Assembly (NCBI GenBank): GCA_018881555.1
Contig: JACAXG010000014.1
Location: 5,784,697-5,848,696 of the forward strand
Direction: 5' to 3'
DNA from: Amblyornis subalaris
Lineage: Eukaryota; Chordata; Aves; Passeriformes; Ptilonorhynchidae
DNA length: 64,000 bases
The position numbers and the translations under genes are program-made. Below, one piece after another: positions 59,109-64,000 of this stretch (position 1 is the stretch's first letter; every line of letters begins with the position of its first letter). Under the pieces are notes generated by a model. It did not search any database. It was not told the origin of the DNA and worked only from the letters and a program-made list of their open reading frames with translations.

Positions 59109-62100
59109 CTATNGTCTACCAGGTAATAACTTTTGAACAAGAAAAAAATAAAATCATGTTATATGAAATAGGCTGACATGGTAGCTGGTGTACATGAACC
59201 CTGTAGTAGGATTATGTTTTTAAATTTCTGTCTTTTATACTAATTNCAAAACATCTTATTTGCTTTCAAATTCATTATTTTTTGAAAACCTGTTTTGTAT
59301 GCTGTATTTTATTTTTTTTTGCATTTTGTTTGCTGCACTTGGTCTGCTTATCAAGCTTTGTGTAATGATTAGATTTTTATTTGAAACAAGTAGCAGTATT
59401 TATTTGCAGCTGTCAGTCAAAATANTTAATTAACTCCAAACACCACAAAAGTATCATAAATCTTATTTACAAAATNTGTTCAAGTAAGCTTGTAAAAGAG
59501 TTGCCTGCACAGCTAAAATGGAATTAAATGCTCAGAATCGAGGGTGCTGTGGAACCAATTATATTGCAGTGGATACTCCTTGGGGGCTCTGGGGAATTGG
59601 GGGGCAAAAAAAAAAATCACGTAAAATCTTTTTCTCCCTGTAAATTAATGGATCATTGTTATAAATGAACAAACAGGTAGTTTGCTTGGTTTGGATTTGT
59701 TTGTTTTTTTCTATAAAGGAAATGAGAATTTTATTTTACAGATTTCAAATATGTGGTGTGATTAGGTAGAATGTACATACAAATAAATATGTAAAGCACC
59801 TCTGATGACACAAAACCAAAACTTACAAGGTCTTCAAGCAATCATTTGATCCAGCTCCTCACTCCACTGCAAAAATAAGTTTATCTGATATGTTTCAGCT
59901 TCCAGTCTACAAGATTATAAAACTTTCTCAGGTGATCTGTGCTTGACTTCTATCACAGTGCTATTTGGAATTATTTTTGTCATTTATTGAAGTCACAACA
60001 CTTAAGGAGTAATGTTTATTTTCCTTTTCTTCCACAGGTGATCTTTATTCTTTTTTTGTAACTACCTCTTTACATATTGAACAAAAGCTATCATTATACA
60101 CAAAAGAAAATTATACACTTTGTACACTGAATATCAGCTTCAGAGAACTGATACATCTTCCTCAAAGTTAATATGAAATTCAGTGTTAGGAATTAACTGA
60201 TGTGTCTCAGACAAGCAAGTGAAGTGAATTTTGGATTAGTTTTTAACCACATGACCAACGTTTTTCAGATTAATAGGAAATCATAAAAACTGGAGAAGAC
60301 AATGTAGGTAATTTTTTCAGTCTTGCTACATAAATATTGCATTTTTGAGTTTATTGAAGACCTATGGCATCTTGTCAGGGAACTGAAGAAAAAGTTTGAA
60401 CTAATTGTGCTCAAGTAAAGTCTCAAGATCCTATAAGGCAACAGAGCCAAGAGTATCCAAACTGAACCATAGGCAAAATGAGCCATGTGCCCTGAAATGT
60501 GGGGACTGNGGGTGTTCCAGAAGCTAAAAGAGAGATAACATTGAATCAACATCACAAAGGAGGATTGCAATGACCTCTGTAACTGTAGATTGACTAATAT
60601 TGATAATCATGCAAGATAAAATAAAGTGGTAATTGATTTAAACAGGATTTAGAAGGGGGGGAATTCATGCCAGTCAGATTTTTTTTTCACAGAACACACC
60701 TCTGTGTCGTGAAACTTATTTTTAATCTTTTGAAGGAATTCCATGTTCATTTTTTAAAGGTAATAGCACAGACTTTTATGGAGCATCNTTAATGGTACTC
60801 TGGAAATCACAATAAGAACAGTGTTTAATGATAATTATTAATCACGTGGATTTCCAGTTTACACAAACTGACTGAGAAATCTTCAAAGGTGTTACATGTC
60901 AATGGAGAATCATCACAAAATGGAGATTTTTCCTAATATTTTTCAGACAGCAGCACTAGATTCAGTGCTAGTCAACACCTTCATTATTTATTATTGGATA
61001 GAAACTTGCTACTCACATGAAAACAACTGATCTCANTGTAAGAATATTNCCTTCTTTAAGAGNAAAAGATAAATGTCTTTCTCCTTAGACCTACAACCCT
61101 CAATTGTGGCAGAAAGGATATTATTAAATACATCTGTGTCCTTACATGTGATTTCTAATATAAATACCAACCATACCAACAACCAGTGCAATGAAAATCA
61201 TGTCCTGGAACTTCCAGTCTGTTTATAATTTGAAAATATGTGTGTGTGTTTGTGCACATGCACACTTGATTTTGTATCTGTGATCAATACTTGTGAGCTT
61301 AGGGAAGCTGTTCCCATCCATGCAGTGATTTGCATATACAATTATAGCAGTGAGGCCAGAGATACAAACTGTGCAAAGTGGAGTGCACACAGAAAGATTT
61401 TAATATTGAGGAAAAAAATGAGCTCATGTTTATGTGATTCAATAGCTTTAGTCCATTAAAATATATTGGGCTGTGAAGTAAATTTTTNCCACACTGCTGA
61501 CTAGAATCTGCACCTTTGAAAGTTCATGCAGATGCTGTATTATTTAGTATTCTCAGAAACATATATATGTAACCTTCATTAGTCATCCTTACCAGAGTAA
61601 ATAGCTTTAGATGGCACTTTACTGGATTTGTCAATTTGTTTTCTCAATTTGTGCAGTGCAAACATTTCTCTCTTGCATACTGGGTGTGCATTGTTTCAGA
61701 AAGTTTGCTTTTATTGCCTCAAAATTAACTTTTGAAGATCAGACTCTGGAGGATTAAACCTGAAATATAATGTGATAGATATTTTTCATAGATTATATTG
61801 TGCAGTAATTAGAAGCTATCAGTTTTCTGTATTATAGAACTGTACTAATCAGTTCTGCAATAAAGTACATTNTCAACCTTTCTGGGATTTGCTTGCTTGC
61901 TATGGAAAAGCAGTGATATATCCCTGAAACCTTGTTCATAAATATCCACATTTTCTTAACGAAATTTAAATGTGGTTTTAGTCCTGTNGTATTTCACAGT
62001 ACATGAAATTACAATATCCCTGATTGGTATTTACAATATCGATGTTTGAAATGGCAATATCCCTGTTCAATACTGTACTTAGGTTTTGGAAATATCTCAA

Positions 62101-64000
62101 ATAGTAATCTACATTTTCAGGGTGCAACTGAACACATCATTTGATGTGTTGATGAGTTTTGGATAATAGTTGGCTCCTGTGTGTTCTGTTGAAAATCTTT
62201 TCAAAGTTCCTGGGACTAGATTAGATTCATGTNTCTGGCTAAAATCACATTTTATTCAATTGGATGGAGTTCTTTTCCCAAGCCTTAATATTTCACAATT
62301 CTTGAAACCAAGTTCAAGTGAACTTCTGTNGAAACCAGAAAGAAAAATCATTTGACTGTGTGGCTTTCCAGTCTCCAGCTTTTTCTCTTCTCCTTTCCTC
62401 ACTGTTATTGTTTTCCTGTCCTGTACAGAGGCAATACCAAGGACACTTATGGTTTAAGTAGATAAAAGTTGGAAGAATCCAGTCAGGAAAAGAGTATTAC
62501 AGTACCCCACTGCTGTAAAAATAAAATCTTNTGACATCTTTTGGATCATTTAATTTATCTCGCAGTGGAGCCTGGAGACCTGCGTTTGTGTTGCTGACAC
62601 ACTTCAATAAATCTGCTTTGAGATAATCTTTCTGAAAAATTCAGTTTCTACAGATACTTGATATCTTAAGTGCAAGTACTGTTATTATACCATTTTCTCA
62701 ATTCCCANTGAAGTCCAGGACAGGGTTTTTATATGAAAAATATGATGGTAGTTTATTGACCTTCATGGTCTGTATGGACTAACGGGAGTGACTTTCCATT
62801 CCAAAGAACGAAAAATAGGTTTTTTGTGTGGCTTGAAGGAAGTGATTTGTTCATGCATAGTTGCTATTGAGAAGTTTCAGTGTCAGACCACAGGTTTCAG
62901 GGCAAGGTAAAGCTTTGTCAGCAGTAAATTTCTTTGGCCTTGTTCCAGGCTGGTGCCATGAGGGAAGGTTTGCAGTAGTTTACCCATGTGTCAAGAGAGT
63001 TCTTCCAGAGAATTACATCTGATTTTCNGTGTTCTGTTCCAAAAAAAAGTTTCTTCATTTGTGTCTGTTACAATTGAACTTACTCTTTTCCTATTTTTTT
63101 TTTTTCTGAAATACTTTAGTTTATGTTGTGTTCATAAATGGCAGATTGACCTGAGCTTTGGGGAAATGTAAATTAGAGTAGTTGCAAACTGTAGTATCCA
63201 TATTACACCCGACTGTGGGCCTGATTTCTAACATTAGGTGCTGCAATACAAATGCAAACGTTGCTGTGTGTGTGGTTTGGTTTGGGTTTGTGTTGTTTTT
63301 CCAGAAGCAGGCTGGAGTGCCNGGGTAGTTTGGGCCATCTGGTTCCCTGAGTGAGACACGGCTCCTGCAGGTGTGTGCTGTGCATGCTGATGGGCAAGTG
63401 TTGGTCATTAAAAACTCCAGAAATTTACTTTCATAGTTTGCTTTACCGGGTGAGCCTTAATTCACTTTTATAGGAAAATATGTCGTGGAAGCTTTCTCTC
63501 CCAATTTTTTTCTTTTTGTGCTGCTGTATTGANGACCAGTGAAAATTAGTTGCTGCATATTCATTTGGCATCCAACCTCCCAAAGACTGGCCTGTTTGGG
63601 ATACTTATGAGATCCTGAAATATGGTATAACTCTTCAAAGAATAGAGTGAGTGTACTTATCTGTCCCCTTCAGAGTGATAAGTAACCTCTTTCTTCTTTT
63701 TTCTCCTGTGGGGTATGGAGAAGCAAGACTGTAATTCCACTGGCATGAATTATTTAGTGTCCATTTGGAGGGTTTGAGTGATGCATCCCAAAAATGAGTA
63801 GCACGGCAGAACCTGATCACCACAGAGTTAGACTACATGGAAATGGGTTTGCAGTCTTTCTGACTCTGCATATTATAGAAGGAGAATGCCTTCAGGCATT
63901 TGAGATGATTTACAAGCCACAGCTATTTCCATGGAGTGCGAAATATCAACCATTTGAAAGTGAGGCCTTGTTGTCAAATCCTAATCCTTTTACCTACTTA

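Larger units (their letters stand above)
51086..64000 (+). other. NAALADL2: NAALADL2 intron, 5' part (next exon outside window)
   Basis: AT-rich sequence without a frame matching the downstream part of the NAALADL2 ectodomain. I looked for the segment that follows QQL in family members and found none. It contains a run of 16 A at 57433-57448, two perfect AT-rich inverted repeats near 58.8 and 59.1 kb, and an increased number of single Ns from 58.5 to 62.5 kb. No transposon, RNA gene or second gene is supportable. Confidence 0.8.

Overview
The window looks like avian nuclear DNA: AT-rich, mostly non-coding, no dense gene packing, very short exons between kilobase-scale introns, few transposon copies, and those that can be recognised belong to the CR1 clade of LINEs (some with the bird/turtle CR1 3' tail). 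Isolated single N bases throughout indicate a draft consensus. A bird is the best guess from the CR1 content and low repeat load. Species cannot be told from the sequence.

The only gene I can support is an internal part of NAALADL2 (N-acetylated alpha-linked acidic dipeptidase like 2) on the + strand. Five exons (1690-1840, 36526-36669, 45031-45123, 49279-49484, 50966-51085) have AG/GT borders and matching phases. They join into an uninterrupted 714-nt, 238-codon stretch running from the end of the protease-associated (PA) domain into the M28-like peptidase domain. The first exons of the gene lie upstream of the window and the 3' exons downstream. The peptidase-like part has lost most of the zinc ligands of the glutamate carboxypeptidase II family, so the product is expected to be a non-catalytic type II membrane glycoprotein.

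Layout: 1-1689 is intron. 1690-1840 is the PA-domain exon, followed by a 34.7-kb intron with an (ATCC)n and a (CA)n microsatellite and three or four CR1 fragments. 36526-36669 is the second exon, followed by an 8.4-kb intron with an L3-like relic and a (TGTCCC)n hexanucleotide array that forms a G-quadruplex motif on the minus strand. 45031-45123 is the third exon, followed by a 4.2-kb intron with an old CR1/L3 relic. 49279-49484 and 50966-51085 are the fourth and fifth exons. 51086-64000 is intron with no recognisable exon but several perfect AT-rich hairpins.

I found no RNA gene, CRISPR array, promoter, CpG island or second gene, and no evidence of a new multi-gene system. The open frames of 60-240 codons outside the five exons look like chance frames. 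The points most worth a second look are the dismantled metal site, the frame-preserving cassette exons and the quadruplex-forming microsatellite 0.9 kb upstream of an exon.
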